Assembly (NCBI RefSeq): GCF_000412185.1
Contig: NZ_ASJA01000010.1
Coordinates: 54,618 to 118,617, forward strand
From: Euryhalocaulis caribicus
GTDB lineage: Bacteria > Pseudomonadota > Alphaproteobacteria > Caulobacterales > Maricaulaceae
Direction: 5' to 3'
Length of the DNA stretch: 64,000 nucleotides
Positions within the stretch are counted from its first letter, which is position 1. Every line of letters begins with the position of its first letter. Positions 33,167 to 45,874 of the stretch are shown piece by piece. A model generated the notes under the pieces. The model did no database searches. It had not been told where the DNA came from and was given only the letters and a program-made list of their open reading frames with translations. Position numbers and translations under genes: made by a program.

Positions 33167-34384
33167 ATGCTGACCGCCCTCCTCTTCCTTCTGGCGCAGA
33201 CCGCCGCCGAGCCGCCGGACCCGGACCGGCTGGAGCAGGTTCGCGAGGAACAGGCCGAGGCCGAGAAGCGCGCAGAACAGCTGCGCGAGGAAGCCGAGGC
33301 GGCGGCCTCCGAGATCGAGGATCTGGAATCCGATCTGATCGCCTTGGCCGACGAAATCGCCGCCGCCGAGAAGCGCGCGAACGATCTGACCGGCCGCCTG
33401 TCGCGCCTGTCGGTGGAAGAGGCCGTGCTGACCGACGCGCTGAAAGAGGACCGCGCCACCTTGATGCGGGTCATGGCGGCCCTGCAGCGGGCGGAGATGC
33501 AGCGGCCGCCACCGCTGGCCGTCTCTCCTGACGACGCCTCTGACGCCGCCCGCTCCGCCGCCCTTCTGGCCGCTGTCGCCCCGCAGCTGGAGGAACGCGC
33601 CGCCGAACTTCGAAACCGCATCGATTCGCTGGCCGAGATCCGCGCACAGATTGGCGAGGACCAGACGGCGCTGGCCGAGGAAGAGGCCGAGCTGGAAAGC
33701 CGCCAGACCGAAATCGCCGGCCTTGTCGACGAACGCCAGGACCGCCGGGCGCAGCTGGACGAGACCGCCCAGGCCGAGGCTAAGGAGGCTGCGCGGCTGG
33801 CGGAGGAAGCGGAATCTCTGGAAAACCTGATCGCCGAGTTCATCAAGCGCCAGGAAGAGGAGCGCCGCCGCGCCGAGGCGGCAGCCGCCGCCGCCGCCGC
33901 GGCTCAGGCCGAAGCGGAGGCGGAAGCCGAGGCAGAGGCCGGGCGTCAGGTCGCATCCCGCGAAAATTCAGGTCCCGCGGTCAGCTTCGCGGCCGCCCGC
34001 GGCGCGCTGCGACCGCCCGCACAGGGTCAGGTTATCGTCGGTTATGGCGAGGATGACCGCATCGGCGAATCCTCGGGCCTCAAGATCGTGACCCGCGCCC
34101 AGGCGCAGGTCGTGTCCCCGTTTGACGCAAAGGTGGAATTCGCCGGCCCGTTTCAGGGCTACGGAGAATTATTGATCTTAAGCGTCGGCGACGGTTACCA
34201 TATCGTGCTTTCCGGCCTCGCGCGCCTATATACCGTGTCAGGACAAAGCGTTCTGGCGGGCGAGCCGGTGGGCCAGATGCCGGATCGCGCTGATCCGGCG
34301 CCGGAATTGTATTATGAAATCCGGAAAGACGGCGCGCCCATTGACCCGGCCCCATGGATGAGGCCGGGTTCCAGGTCCGGTTAG
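33167..34384 (+). CDS. envC: EnvC-like murein hydrolase activator
   Basis: A 405-aa exported protein. A short hydrophobic start (MLTALLFLLAQTAAE) is a signal peptide or anchor. Residues ~20-250 form long heptad coiled coils rich in Glu, Ala and Arg, ending in an alanine-glutamate tract. The C-terminal ~120 residues are a LytM/M23 domain (GLKIVTRAQAQVVSPFDAKV, then YGELLILSVGDGYHIVLSGL, then ELYYEIRKDGAPIDPAPWM). The zinc ligands HxxxD and HxH are missing, so it is not a peptidase. Like EnvC it should activate amidases at the septum. ctpA follows 35 bp on, a common alphaproteobacterial order. Confidence 0.88.
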   Translation: MLTALLFLLAQTAAEPPDPDRLEQVREEQAEAEKRAEQLREEAEAAASEIEDLESDLIALADEIAAAEKRANDLTGRLSRLSVEEAVLTDALKEDRATLMRVMAALQRAEMQRPPPLAVSPDDASDAARSAALLAAVAPQLEERAAELRNRIDSLAEIRAQIGEDQTALAEEEAELESRQTEIAGLVDERQDRRAQLDETAQAEAKEAARLAEEAESLENLIAEFIKRQEEERRRAEAAAAAAAAAQAEAEAEAEAEAGRQVASRENSGPAVSFAAARGALRPPAQGQVIVGYGEDDRIGESSGLKIVTRAQAQVVSPFDAKVEFAGPFQGYGELLILSVGDGYHIVLSGLARLYTVSGQSVLAGEPVGQMPDRADPAPELYYEIRKDGAPIDPAPWMRPGSRSG

Positions 34385-34419
34385 AACGGGCTGCGGGGAT
34401 AAAGAAGGTGAGGAAGACA

Positions 34420-35718
34420 ATGCGGAAATGGTTTTTGGCTCCTGTGCTGGTCGCGGCGGCGGCCGCTGGCGCCCTCGCCTTCTCGGCCGAGGAAAGCGAC
34501 AAGTCCGAAACATTCCGGCAGCTTGAGCTGTTTGGCGACATCCTGGCCCGCGTCCAGAGCGACTATGTCACCGAGACCGACGATCCGGAGCTGATCGAGA
34601 ACGCTATCAACGGCATGCTGCGGTCGCTGGACCCCCATTCCAGCTACATGCCGCCCGACGCCTTCCGCGACATGCAGGTACAGACCAGCGGCGAGTATGG
34701 CGGCCTCGGCATCGAGGTCACGCTGGAAAGCGGCGTGGTGAAGGTCGTCGCCCCGTTTGACGACACCCCCGCGTCCCGCGCCGGGGTCGAGCCCGGCGAT
34801 TACCTGACCGCCATTGATGGCGAGAGCATCGTCGGCACGACGCTGGACGAGGCTGTCGAGCAGATGCGCGGACAGGTGGGCGAACCCATCACCATCACCA
34901 TCGCGCGCGAGAATGAAGACCCGTTCGACGTCGAACTGGTGCGCGAAACGATCGAAGTGAAACCGATTGCATGGCGCGTGGAAGACGGCTTCGGCGTTAT
35001 CCGCGTTTCCACCTTCAACGAGAAAACCACGGACTCCCTGGCCGCCGCGGTGAAATCTCTGCAGGCCGAGCTTGGCCCCAACCTGCCGGGCCTGGTCCTG
35101 GACCTGCGCAGCAATCCCGGCGGTTTGCTGGATGAGGCCGTGGGCGTTTCCGGCGTGTTCCTGAATGGCGGCGAAGTGGTTTCCACGCGCGGCCGCGACC
35201 CGCGCGACACGGAACGCTATAACGCCGATGGCGGGGACATGACCGATGGCTCGCCGATTGTCGTGCTGATCGACTCCGGCACCGCCTCCGCCGCGGAAAT
35301 CGTGGCCGGCGCGCTGCAGGATCGCGAACGCGCGACCGTTGCGGGCATGACCTCCTTCGGCAAAGGCTCCGTCCAGACCGTGATCCCGCTGCGCGGCGGG
35401 CGCGACGGCGCCATCCGCCTGACGACCCAGCGTTATTACACGCCGTCGGGCCGTTCCATTCAGGCCACCGGCATCGTGCCCGATCATGAGATCGCCAACG
35501 AGATCCTTGACGAATCCGCCCTCAAGCGGCTGCGCGAATCCGATCTTCCCAACGCCCTCAAGGCGGAGCTGGAATCGATGGCCGAGAACGAGGAAATCGA
35601 GCACGATATCGAGGAGCCGCCGGCCGATTACGAAGGCGAGGACTTCCAGCTTCAGCGCGGTCTGGAGATTCTGGCCGAGCTGAACGCCAGCCGGAAAACC
35701 GCCGCGGTCGCGCAATAA
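34420..35718 (+). CDS. ctpA: S41 family C-terminal processing peptidase CtpA
   Basis: A 432-aa periplasmic serine protease. An N-terminal membrane anchor or signal (residues 4-21), a helical region with MLRSLDPHSSYM, a PDZ domain (~85-170, GGLGIEV...PGDYLTAIDGE) and the protease core follow. The Ser-Lys dyad is Ser290 in DSGTASAAEIV and Lys315 in TSFGKGSVQT. GRSIQATGIVPD marks the core end, and an acidic tail follows. ATG 34420 has GGTGAGGAAG just upstream. CtpA enzymes trim envelope proteins and murein hydrolases, which fits the neighbouring EnvC-like activator. Confidence 0.94.
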   Translation: MRKWFLAPVLVAAAAAGALAFSAEESDKSETFRQLELFGDILARVQSDYVTETDDPELIENAINGMLRSLDPHSSYMPPDAFRDMQVQTSGEYGGLGIEVTLESGVVKVVAPFDDTPASRAGVEPGDYLTAIDGESIVGTTLDEAVEQMRGQVGEPITITIARENEDPFDVELVRETIEVKPIAWRVEDGFGVIRVSTFNEKTTDSLAAAVKSLQAELGPNLPGLVLDLRSNPGGLLDEAVGVSGVFLNGGEVVSTRGRDPRDTERYNADGGDMTDGSPIVVLIDSGTASAAEIVAGALQDRERATVAGMTSFGKGSVQTVIPLRGGRDGAIRLTTQRYYTPSGRSIQATGIVPDHEIANEILDESALKRLRESDLPNALKAELESMAENEEIEHDIEEPPADYEGEDFQLQRGLEILAELNASRKTAAVAQ

Positions 35719-35843
35719 TTCGCAAACGGATCAGTTCTGACGCGGTCTCTGCGCCGCGTTAGACTAATCTTTACCCTGTTATGGTTAATGCTGCTGGCGC
35801 GGCGCTGTATACCGGCGTCTGCGCCAGTAGCGATCTAGGAACC

Positions 35844-37010
35844 ATGTCCGCGGCAATGCGATCCTCTTCATCCGTGAACCCTCATTTGCTGGGCGCCCTG
35901 GGCCTGACCCTGGCGACGGCCGCGGTGCTGGCCGCGATCCTGCTGTTTGGCGATCCCGATGGCGGCCGCCCGGCCGTACAGGTCAGCGTGCCGCCCGCCC
36001 CGGAAATCGATGTCGCCGAGAACACGCCCGTCGCGCCCCTGCGCGGCGATCAGGTCTCTCTGGACGATCCGTCACTGGATCAACTGGCGCCGCCGCCTGA
36101 GAATGCCTCTGACGTCTCGCTGGACGGTCTGGACCCGATTGATCCTGACGCCCCCGTCCGCACGCGCGCCGAACTGGCCGCCGCGCAGAAAGCCAACAGC
36201 AATGCTCTGCCCAACGCCCCGGTCGCCGGTCTGACGGAACCCGGCCCCGGCGGCCCGCTTCCGGTTATCGGCCCCAATGGCCAGAGCCCGGCTGACGCCT
36301 ATAAGCGCCCGTTCGAAAATAACGGCAAGCCGGCGATCGCCCTGGTCGTCGGCGGTCTTGGCATGTCGGAGCAACGCACCCGCACCGCCATTGAAACTCT
36401 GCCCGCCGAAATCACGCTGGGCTTCGTTCCCTATGCGGAAAATCTCCAGAACTGGATCGATCTGGCGCGCGAGAACGGTCACGAAGTGATCCTCGAACTG
36501 CCCATGGAGCCGTTCGACTATCCGCAGAACGATCCCGGCCCCCACACCCTGCTGACAGAGGCCGATTCCGGCGAGAATATCCGCCGTCTGGAATGGCTGC
36601 TCTCCCGCACCACGGGCTATTTCGGCGTTACCAATTATCTCGGCGCGAAATTCACCGCCTCGGAAAGCGCCATGCGCCCGGTCTGGGATGCGCTGGCCGA
36701 TCGCGGGCTGGTTCTTGTGCATGACGGCGCGCAGTCGCGCTCGCCGCTGGGCCGCGCCGCCGAGCAATCGAATCTGGACTGGGCGGCCGCTGACCGCATC
36801 GTGGATTCGCCGCCCGCCCCCGATCAGATCGACAAGCAGTTCCTGCAACTCGAGGCGCTGGCCCTGCAGAACGGTTCGGCGCTGGGCATGGGCTTCGCCT
36901 ATCCGGTGACCATTGATCAGGCGAAAGCCTGGTCGGAGGGTCTGGAGGCCAAGGGCTACGCCCTGGCCCCGGCTTCGGCCATTCTGGAAATGCGGGCCAA
37001 CTCTTCCTGA
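35844..37010 (+). CDS. Divergent polysaccharide deacetylase family protein
   Basis: A 388-aa protein with one N-terminal membrane helix (LLGALGLTLATAAVLAAILL), a long Pro/Asp-rich linker and a C-terminal divergent polysaccharide deacetylase domain (ALVVGGLGMSEQRTRTAIET, EVILELPMEPFDYPQNDPGP, then LLSRTTGYFGVTNYLGAKFT, and VLVHDGA). It faces the periplasm and may act on cell-wall glycans, but the usual metal triad is altered in this family and activity is unproven. It follows ctpA and overlaps rppH by one base (TGATG), the order found in many alphaproteobacteria. Confidence 0.9.
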   Translation: MSAAMRSSSSVNPHLLGALGLTLATAAVLAAILLFGDPDGGRPAVQVSVPPAPEIDVAENTPVAPLRGDQVSLDDPSLDQLAPPPENASDVSLDGLDPIDPDAPVRTRAELAAAQKANSNALPNAPVAGLTEPGPGGPLPVIGPNGQSPADAYKRPFENNGKPAIALVVGGLGMSEQRTRTAIETLPAEITLGFVPYAENLQNWIDLARENGHEVILELPMEPFDYPQNDPGPHTLLTEADSGENIRRLEWLLSRTTGYFGVTNYLGAKFTASESAMRPVWDALADRGLVLVHDGAQSRSPLGRAAEQSNLDWAAADRIVDSPPAPDQIDKQFLQLEALALQNGSALGMGFAYPVTIDQAKAWSEGLEAKGYALAPASAILEMRANSS

Positions 37011-37486
37011 TGCAGCCGCCTGAAGGCTACCGCCCCAATGTCGGCATTGCCCTGTTCCATCCGGACGGGCGCGTTTTTATCGCGCGCCGCGCGGGCGAGC
37101 GCGGCGATTATTGCTGGCAGATGCCTCAGGGCGGCGTCGACAGGGGCGAAGACCCCGCGCTGGCGGCAGAAAGGGAGCTGCGCGAGGAAACGGGCGTCGC
37201 GCCCTCCCTCATCACGCCGCTGGGCCGCACGGAAAACTGGCTGACCTATGATTTTCCGGCGGAGATCCGCGACCTGCCCAAATTCGCGCGCCATAAAGGC
37301 CAGGCCCAGCTCTGGTTCGCCTACCGCTTCAACGGCGCTGACAGCGACATCGACCTGGAAGTCCACGATCCCGAATTCGACGCCTGGGAATGGGCGGCGC
37401 TGGCTTCGACCCCGCAACTGGTCATTCCGTGGAAGCGGAAAGTCTATGAAGCCGTTGCGGAGACCTTCGCGCCGTTCGCGGGCTGA
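37010..37486 (+). CDS. rppH: RNA pyrophosphohydrolase RppH
   Basis: A 158-aa Nudix hydrolase that removes pyrophosphate from mRNA 5' ends or hydrolyses dinucleoside polyphosphates. The start YRPNVGIALFHPDGRVFIAR and WQMPQGGVDRGEDP are typical of RppH/IalA. The Nudix box GGVDRGEDPALAAERELREE continues to TGV with all catalytic glutamates. TENWLTYDFP and GQAQLWFAYRF complete the signature. It is coupled to the upstream deacetylase-like gene and converges on the acyltransferase gene, whose 3' end overlaps it by 43 bp. Confidence 0.95.
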   Translation: MQPPEGYRPNVGIALFHPDGRVFIARRAGERGDYCWQMPQGGVDRGEDPALAAERELREETGVAPSLITPLGRTENWLTYDFPAEIRDLPKFARHKGQAQLWFAYRFNGADSDIDLEVHDPEFDAWEWAALASTPQLVIPWKRKVYEAVAETFAPFAG

Positions 37487-38715
37487 GTTTCAGGCCGCGG
37501 CGCGCCGCGGCCCCCATTGATCCATTTCAGCCCGTCCGGCCAGACCCGCGCCGCAATCTCGACAATCGCAAAAGCGCCCGCAAAGGCGATCACCGGGCCA
37601 AGCGCGAAGAACACCGGGTATAGCGCCCCGTAATAACCGCCAAACAGCTTCTGCCAGACGAACCAGACGGCGGTGGTCACGATCAGGTGGCTACAGAAGG
37701 CAATGAAGACGTAAGGTTCCACGGCGCGCACGCGCGCGCCGGCAGAAGAACGCGACAACCATCCCGCCGCCATCCACGCCGCCGGGGCCGCCGCCAGTCT
37801 CAGGACGTCATATCCCGCGGCATGAAGCCCGGCCCAGGCTTCGCCCCGCCCCAGAGCCAGCTGAACCTCGCCCCAGGCCAGCAAGCCGCCGCCCAGTATA
37901 AACGCCGTCCAGACCAGCACCGTGAACGCCGGGCCGAACCGCGCCGGCGCATAGCCCTTGCGGCCAAACGCCAGACCCAGCGTGAAGAAGAACAGGATAT
38001 TCGCCGAAACCAGAAGATCGATGGATACCGGCCCCACCATGACCGCAAACAGTCCGGTCAGCATCAAAGGCGTGGAAAACCGCAACCCCGCCGCCAGCAG
38101 CGGACTCAACAGCGCGCAGACAAACACGTCGCGCAGAAAGGCCAGCGGCCCGTTCGCCGGTTCGCCGCTCAGCCCGAACAGCCAGTCAGGCAGACCGCCC
38201 AGCCCGAAATCCCGTCCGAAAGTCTGCGCGAAATAGCCCGGCGACACCGCCTCGCCCAGCAACACAAAGCCCAGGAACGCCGCGCTCCATAACGCCATGG
38301 GTATCACCAGGCTGCGGATCCGCTTGGCGACCAGCCGGCCATAAGGGGTAACCGCCACGGCCCGCGCGGCCAGAAACCCCGATACGATAGACAGCAGGCC
38401 GATACTGGCCCGCCCGGCGGAGTCGGCAATCCACAGCCGGATCCAGTCGAAAGCGCGAACGCCGTGAACCGCCGGCTCGAACGCCGCCGACCCCGGGTTC
38501 ACGTGCACATAGATCATGAAGAAAATGCACAGCACCCGCGCGACCTTGATCTGGTCGGACAGGGCCGCGCTGACACGCGGCGCGGCGGCCGCCGCGCCCT
38601 GCGCTGGCGCATTCTGGAACAAAGAGACGGGCCGGAACCGGTTGAGCGCTTTCATGCAAGGCGCGAAGCAAGTTTCGTGCGAGGCGCGAAATTTGTCCGT
38701 GAAAGCGCGTTTCAT
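37444..38715 (-). CDS. Acyltransferase family 3 membrane protein
   Basis: A 423-aa inner-membrane protein with about ten helices and the acyltransferase-3 pattern: the first helix VARVLCIFFMIYVHVNPG carries the conserved His of this family, then RSLVIPMALWSAAFLGFVLL, FFFTLGLAFGRKGYA and a final FVLGPVIAFAGAFAIVEIAA-like helix. Such proteins O-acylate surface sugars or glucans with acyl-CoA. The N-terminal 45 residues before the first helix are odd and Met21 (38655) or another start is possible. No glycan genes adjoin, so the substrate is unknown. Confidence 0.82.
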   Translation of the reverse strand: MKRAFTDKFRASHETCFAPCMKALNRFRPVSLFQNAPAQGAAAAAPRVSAALSDQIKVARVLCIFFMIYVHVNPGSAAFEPAVHGVRAFDWIRLWIADSAGRASIGLLSIVSGFLAARAVAVTPYGRLVAKRIRSLVIPMALWSAAFLGFVLLGEAVSPGYFAQTFGRDFGLGGLPDWLFGLSGEPANGPLAFLRDVFVCALLSPLLAAGLRFSTPLMLTGLFAVMVGPVSIDLLVSANILFFFTLGLAFGRKGYAPARFGPAFTVLVWTAFILGGGLLAWGEVQLALGRGEAWAGLHAAGYDVLRLAAAPAAWMAAGWLSRSSAGARVRAVEPYVFIAFCSHLIVTTAVWFVWQKLFGGYYGALYPVFFALGPVIAFAGAFAIVEIAARVWPDGLKWINGGRGAPRPETQPANGAKVSATAS

Positions 38716-38798
38716 CCGCGCGCGCTGTCATCGCCTGCATCCATAAGCGCGCCGCTCCGCATCCTTCTTGAAAACAACACGCGACCCTTGCGGAGAAA

Positions 38799-39950
38799 AT
38801 GATGCACTTCCCCCGCCCAGCCGTATTTGCCGCCTTGATCCTTGGCCTGATATGCGGCCTCGCCGCCTGCACGGCGGAGAACCATGCGCCTTCTGACACG
38901 TCTGAACAGGCCGCCGGGGAAACCTTTACCCGGGATCAGATCGCCGCCGTCATCGCCAATGGGCGCCGCATCGTCACGCCTGACGGGTTGGAGGAAACGC
39001 TGGAAATTCCGGTCGCCGAAACCAGGCAATGGATCACGGTTCGCGGGCGCGACCGCGATAACCCGGTGCTTCTGGTCATCCATGGCGGGCCGGCATCGCC
39101 GGAAATGCCGGCCAGCTGGGCGTTCCAGAACGGGTGGGAGGATTATTTCACGGTCGTTCAATGGGATCAGCGCGGGTCCGGCAAGACCTATAACGCCAAC
39201 GATCCCGAAAAAATCGCCCCGACCCTGTCGCTGGACCGGATTACCGAGGACGCCGCGCTGGTCGTCGACTATCTGCGCCAGCGTTACGGCAAGGAGAAGA
39301 TTTTCGTCATGGGCCATTCCTGGGGCAGCCTCGTGGGACTGAGTCTGGCCCATCGCCACCCGGACCGCCTGCACGCCTATATCGGCATGGGTCAGGTGAT
39401 CAACGGGCAGGAGAACGAGCGCCTCAGCTACGCCCACGCCCTTCAGGCGGCGCGGCAGGCGGGCAACGCCGTGGCCGTGGAGGAGCTGGAGTCCCTGCTG
39501 CCTTATCCGGAACCGGACGGGACCGTGCCGTTGGAAAAGATCGATACGCAGCGCAAATGGTCGGTGCGCTATGGCGGCCTGACCTATGGCCGCGACAGCA
39601 TCGACTATTATTTCCAGCTGGCGAAATTCTCGCCCGATTACACCGCCGATGACTATGCCGCGATCGGGAAAGGGTCAGCCCTGTCGCTTCCCCGCCTTTT
39701 GCCTGATCTCGCCGGGTTCAATTTCAGCGATGTCACCGCCTTTGATTGCCCGGTCATCCTGTTTGAAGGACGGCACGATTACACCACGCCGTCCGTGATC
39801 GCGGCGGAGTGGCTGGAGCGGGTGGACGCCCCGGCCACGAAGCTGATCTGGTTCGAGAATTCGGCGCACATGATGATGCTGGAGGAGCCGGGCCGCGTCC
39901 TCGTCCATCTGGTGAACGACGTGCGGCCGCTGGCGGATTCGCAGCTTTAG
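38799..39950 (+). CDS. Alpha/beta hydrolase lipoprotein (prolyl iminopeptidase-like)
   Basis: A 383-aa hydrolase. The N-terminus is a lipoprotein signal (FAALILGLICGLAAC with Cys at about residue 27), so it is anchored in the envelope. The catalytic core matches prolyl iminopeptidases: PVLLVIHGGPASPEMPASWA, VVQWDQRGSGKT, the nucleophile elbow GHSWGSLVGL, the acid in FEGRHDYTTPS and His in FENSAHMMMLEEP. ATGATG gives two possible starts (38799, 38802) after GGAG. Whether it cuts N-terminal proline or another ester or amide is not determined. Confidence 0.88.
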   Translation: MMHFPRPAVFAALILGLICGLAACTAENHAPSDTSEQAAGETFTRDQIAAVIANGRRIVTPDGLEETLEIPVAETRQWITVRGRDRDNPVLLVIHGGPASPEMPASWAFQNGWEDYFTVVQWDQRGSGKTYNANDPEKIAPTLSLDRITEDAALVVDYLRQRYGKEKIFVMGHSWGSLVGLSLAHRHPDRLHAYIGMGQVINGQENERLSYAHALQAARQAGNAVAVEELESLLPYPEPDGTVPLEKIDTQRKWSVRYGGLTYGRDSIDYYFQLAKFSPDYTADDYAAIGKGSALSLPRLLPDLAGFNFSDVTAFDCPVILFEGRHDYTTPSVIAAEWLERVDAPATKLIWFENSAHMMMLEEPGRVLVHLVNDVRPLADSQL

Positions 39951-40510
39951 GCGGCGGGCAGGCGGCGCGCCTTGCGGCGGATCAGGAACGACCAGACCAG
40001 CATCAGGGCGCCGGTGATCAGCGTTACCGCCGCCGGCGATTCATGGCCCAGCAGCGCCGCGCCAAGGAAGGCGGTCAGGGAGATCAATATGGCCAGCGAG
40101 ACATACCAGCGCGTGCGCTGCAGCCAGGCATGGGGCAGGAAATGCGCGCCCAGAACCGCCGCCCACACCGCCGGAGAATAGCTTGGCTCCACGAACCACA
40201 TGATCAGCGGCGCCGGCAGGCCCAGCACCAGCACCAGCGAAAGCGCGGCCGCCAGTAGCGGAAACGGGTTGGAGGTCGAGGGCGCGGGAAGGTTCAGCGC
40301 GGCCTGCATGACGAAGGCGAGCGGCATGGTCACCGCGCCGGTGAAAATCAGCGCCAGCGCCGGCCAGCGCACATCCACGCCCGCGGCATTCGTCCAAAGG
40401 AAAACGCCGCCCATGATCAGCCATGCGACGGCGTTTACAAATACGAACGGGAACCCGCCCAGCGAGCCCCGGACGAAACCGGTTCGTGCGTCTTCGAGAT
40501 CAATCCCCAT
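39947..40510 (-). CDS. Multipass membrane protein of unknown function
   Basis: A 187-aa protein with about six predicted helices (FPFVFVNAVAWLIMGGVFLW, VRWPALALIFTGAVTMPLAF, LLAAALSLVLVLGLPAPLIM, VTLITGALMLVWSFLIRRKA). It resembles the DUF7010-type group of small integral proteins, though only by pattern. The stop overlaps the stop of the convergent hydrolase by four bases. It begins 12 bp after the atpC stop in the same direction and may therefore be read through from the ATP synthase operon. Function unknown. Confidence 0.7.
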   Translation of the reverse strand: MGIDLEDARTGFVRGSLGGFPFVFVNAVAWLIMGGVFLWTNAAGVDVRWPALALIFTGAVTMPLAFVMQAALNLPAPSTSNPFPLLAAALSLVLVLGLPAPLIMWFVEPSYSPAVWAAVLGAHFLPHAWLQRTRWYVSLAILISLTAFLGAALLGHESPAAVTLITGALMLVWSFLIRRKARRLPAA

Positions 40511-40522
40511 AAGGGACGATTG

Positions 40523-40927
40523 TTACGCGGCTTTGGCCGCTTCCTGCAAGACCAGCAGGTATTCCAGACGGTCCTGAGCGGTTTCGCGCTGTTTGTCCGT
40601 GTCGGCGTCGGCCGCATCCTCACGGGCGTTCTGGATCGCCTGCGCGATTTCGTCGGCGTTCAGCTCGCTGGCCACCGCCGCCTCTTCCGCCAGCACGGTC
40701 AGACCTTCCGGGGTGACTTCGGCGAAGCCGCCGCGGATCACGATCTTCGTTTCGTCGGACCCTTCAATCACGGTCAGCCAGCCCGGACGGATGGTGGACA
40801 TCAGCGGCGCGTGTTCGGGCAGGACGCCGAAATCGCCCTCCGTGCCCGGAACCACAACCTGGTCCACCTCGCCCGAAACGACTTCGCGCTCCGGCGTCAC
40901 AAGAGAAAAGTGAAGCTTGTCGGCCAT
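40523..40927 (-). CDS. atpC: F1F0 ATP synthase subunit epsilon
   Basis: A 134-aa epsilon subunit, part of the central stalk and regulator of ATP hydrolysis. The N-terminal beta-sandwich carries KLHFSLVTPEREVVSGEVDQ, then VVVPGTEGDFGVLPEHAPLM and IRGGFAEVTPEGLTVLAEEA. The C-terminal helices are complete (DADTDKQRETAQDRLEYLLV). Its ATG overlaps the TAA of the secreted-protein gene upstream by one base, so it depends on translation through that inserted gene. Confidence 0.95.
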   Translation of the reverse strand: MADKLHFSLVTPEREVVSGEVDQVVVPGTEGDFGVLPEHAPLMSTIRPGWLTVIEGSDETKIVIRGGFAEVTPEGLTVLAEEAAVASELNADEIAQAIQNAREDAADADTDKQRETAQDRLEYLLVLQEAAKAA

Positions 40928-41391
40928 TAATTTTGTCCTGTCTGGAAGTCTAACGACGCATCGATAGCTTGCTTCGTATCATCAGTGCAGGAGACCCCAT
41001 TATTGGCTGGAATTGCCTGTCCCAACCCGTGCAACGCGCCCAGGATCGCCATCCGCCGGTTAGGCCAGCCCATGTCCCGGCGAAAATAAGCCATCATCGG
41101 GAGAAAATTACGGGCCTGCCAATCCAAACCACATATCTCGCCAACGCCAGAGGTCATGCCGCGTGACACGACAAATGCGGCGACCTCGTCAGGCACCGGC
41201 GGGTTTCGCAACTCTTCCCGAGTGGCTGGCGCGCACGCGGTCTCACCACACATCAACTTATCCATATTCTCTAGAACCATCGAGCGGTAATCGACGGCCA
41301 GCGAAAGCAATTGCTGATCTGTGTTCTGCTGCGCGGAGACCGGAGTGGTAATCGCAACCACTCCAATCAGCGCGAGCAGGAAGCGAAACAT
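40927..41391 (-). CDS. Predicted secreted protein between atpD and atpC
   Basis: A 154-aa protein with a clear signal peptide (FRFLLALIGVVAITTPVSAQ). The mature part is about 134 residues with several cysteines (MCGETACAP, GEICGLDW, VSCTDD), consistent with periplasmic disulfides, and no family I recognise. It lies 1 bp after the atpD stop and overlaps atpC by one base, so it is fully embedded in the F1 operon. Codon use and GC content look like those of its neighbours, so it may not be a recent arrival. Whether it assists the ATP synthase is open. Confidence 0.8.
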   Translation of the reverse strand: MFRFLLALIGVVAITTPVSAQQNTDQQLLSLAVDYRSMVLENMDKLMCGETACAPATREELRNPPVPDEVAAFVVSRGMTSGVGEICGLDWQARNFLPMMAYFRRDMGWPNRRMAILGALHGLGQAIPANNGVSCTDDTKQAIDASLDFQTGQN

Positions 41392-41392
41392 C

Positions 41393-43398
<2,006 letters not shown>

Positions 43399-43401
43399 GA
43401 T

Positions 43402-44295
43402 CTACAGCGCCTCCGCGCCGGAGATGATCTCGATCAGCTCCGTCGTGATCTTGGCCTGACGCGAACGGTTATAGTCCATCGTCAGATCGTCGATCAGCTC
43501 GCCGGCGTTGCGCGTGGCGTTGTCCATGGCGCTCATCCGCGCGCCCTGTTCGCCCGCCGCGTTCTCCAGCAGCGTGAAGAATATCTGGCTGTTGATATAG
43601 CGCGGCAGCAGCTCTTCCAGGATCTCTTCCTGGCCGGGCTCATAGATATAGACCGCGCCCTTCAGGTCCGGCGCTTCGGCGGCTTCGTCATCGCTCAGCG
43701 ACTCCGCCGCCGGGATGATCGTCTTGCCGGTCGGGACCTGCGTCAGCACGTTCTTGAACTCGGCGAAGAACATGGTGGCGACATCGAACTCGCCCGCCTC
43801 GAACATGTCCGTGATCTTCTTGCCAAGATCGATGGCGATTCCCGCATCGATCTCTTTCTTGTCGCGCAGCGAGATTTTCTCGACGATCAGGTCGCCATAC
43901 AGGCGGCGCAGCTGGTCCGCGCCCTTGCGCCCGATGGTCATGATCTTGACCGTCTTGCCCTCGCGCTGCAGCTCCACAATCCGCTCGCGCGCCTTGCGCA
44001 CGATATTGGTGTTGAAGCCGCCGCACAGGCCCCGGTCCGCCGTCATCACTATCAGAAGATGGGTTTCCGACTGCCCGGTGCCGATCAGCAGCTCCGGCGC
44101 GCCCGGCTGGCCCGCCATGGACGCGGACAGGTTCGCCACCACGCGCGCCATATTCTTGGAATACGGGCGCGCGGCTTCGGCGGCGTCCTGCGCTTTGCGC
44201 AGCTTCGCCGCGGCCACCATCTGCATCGCTTTCGTGATCTTCTGCGTGGATTTCACGCTGGAGATCCGATTGCGTAGGTCCTTGAGACTCGCCAT
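43402..44295 (-). CDS. atpG: F1F0 ATP synthase subunit gamma
   Basis: A 297-aa gamma subunit, the rotor shaft of F1. The conserved N-terminal helix [20 protein letters not shown] followed by [16 protein letters not shown], the middle [20 protein letters not shown], and the C-terminal helix [20 protein letters not shown] with [20 protein letters not shown] are all present. It lies 38 bp downstream of atpA, in the usual alphaproteobacterial order atpH-atpA-atpG. A lipoprotein gene then intervenes before atpD. Confidence 0.97.
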   Translation of the reverse strand: MASLKDLRNRISSVKSTQKITKAMQMVAAAKLRKAQDAAEAARPYSKNMARVVANLSASMAGQPGAPELLIGTGQSETHLLIVMTADRGLCGGFNTNIVRKARERIVELQREGKTVKIMTIGRKGADQLRRLYGDLIVEKISLRDKKEIDAGIAIDLGKKITDMFEAGEFDVATMFFAEFKNVLTQVPTGKTIIPAAESLSDDEAAEAPDLKGAVYIYEPGQEEILEELLPRYINSQIFFTLLENAAGEQGARMSAMDNATRNAGELIDDLTMDYNRSRQAKITTELIEIISGAEAL

Positions 44296-44333
44296 GAGCT
44301 AAGCCTTCTCTCCTGACCGCTTTCGCGCGTTTG

Positions 44334-45869
<1,536 letters not shown>

Positions 45870-45874
45870 GTCTC

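Noticed and set aside
33860..33945. GCC/GAG-rich tract in the envC-like gene as a microsatellite
   Set aside because: It encodes the Ala/Glu coiled-coil linker in frame and varies in sequence, so ordinary protein composition explains it.
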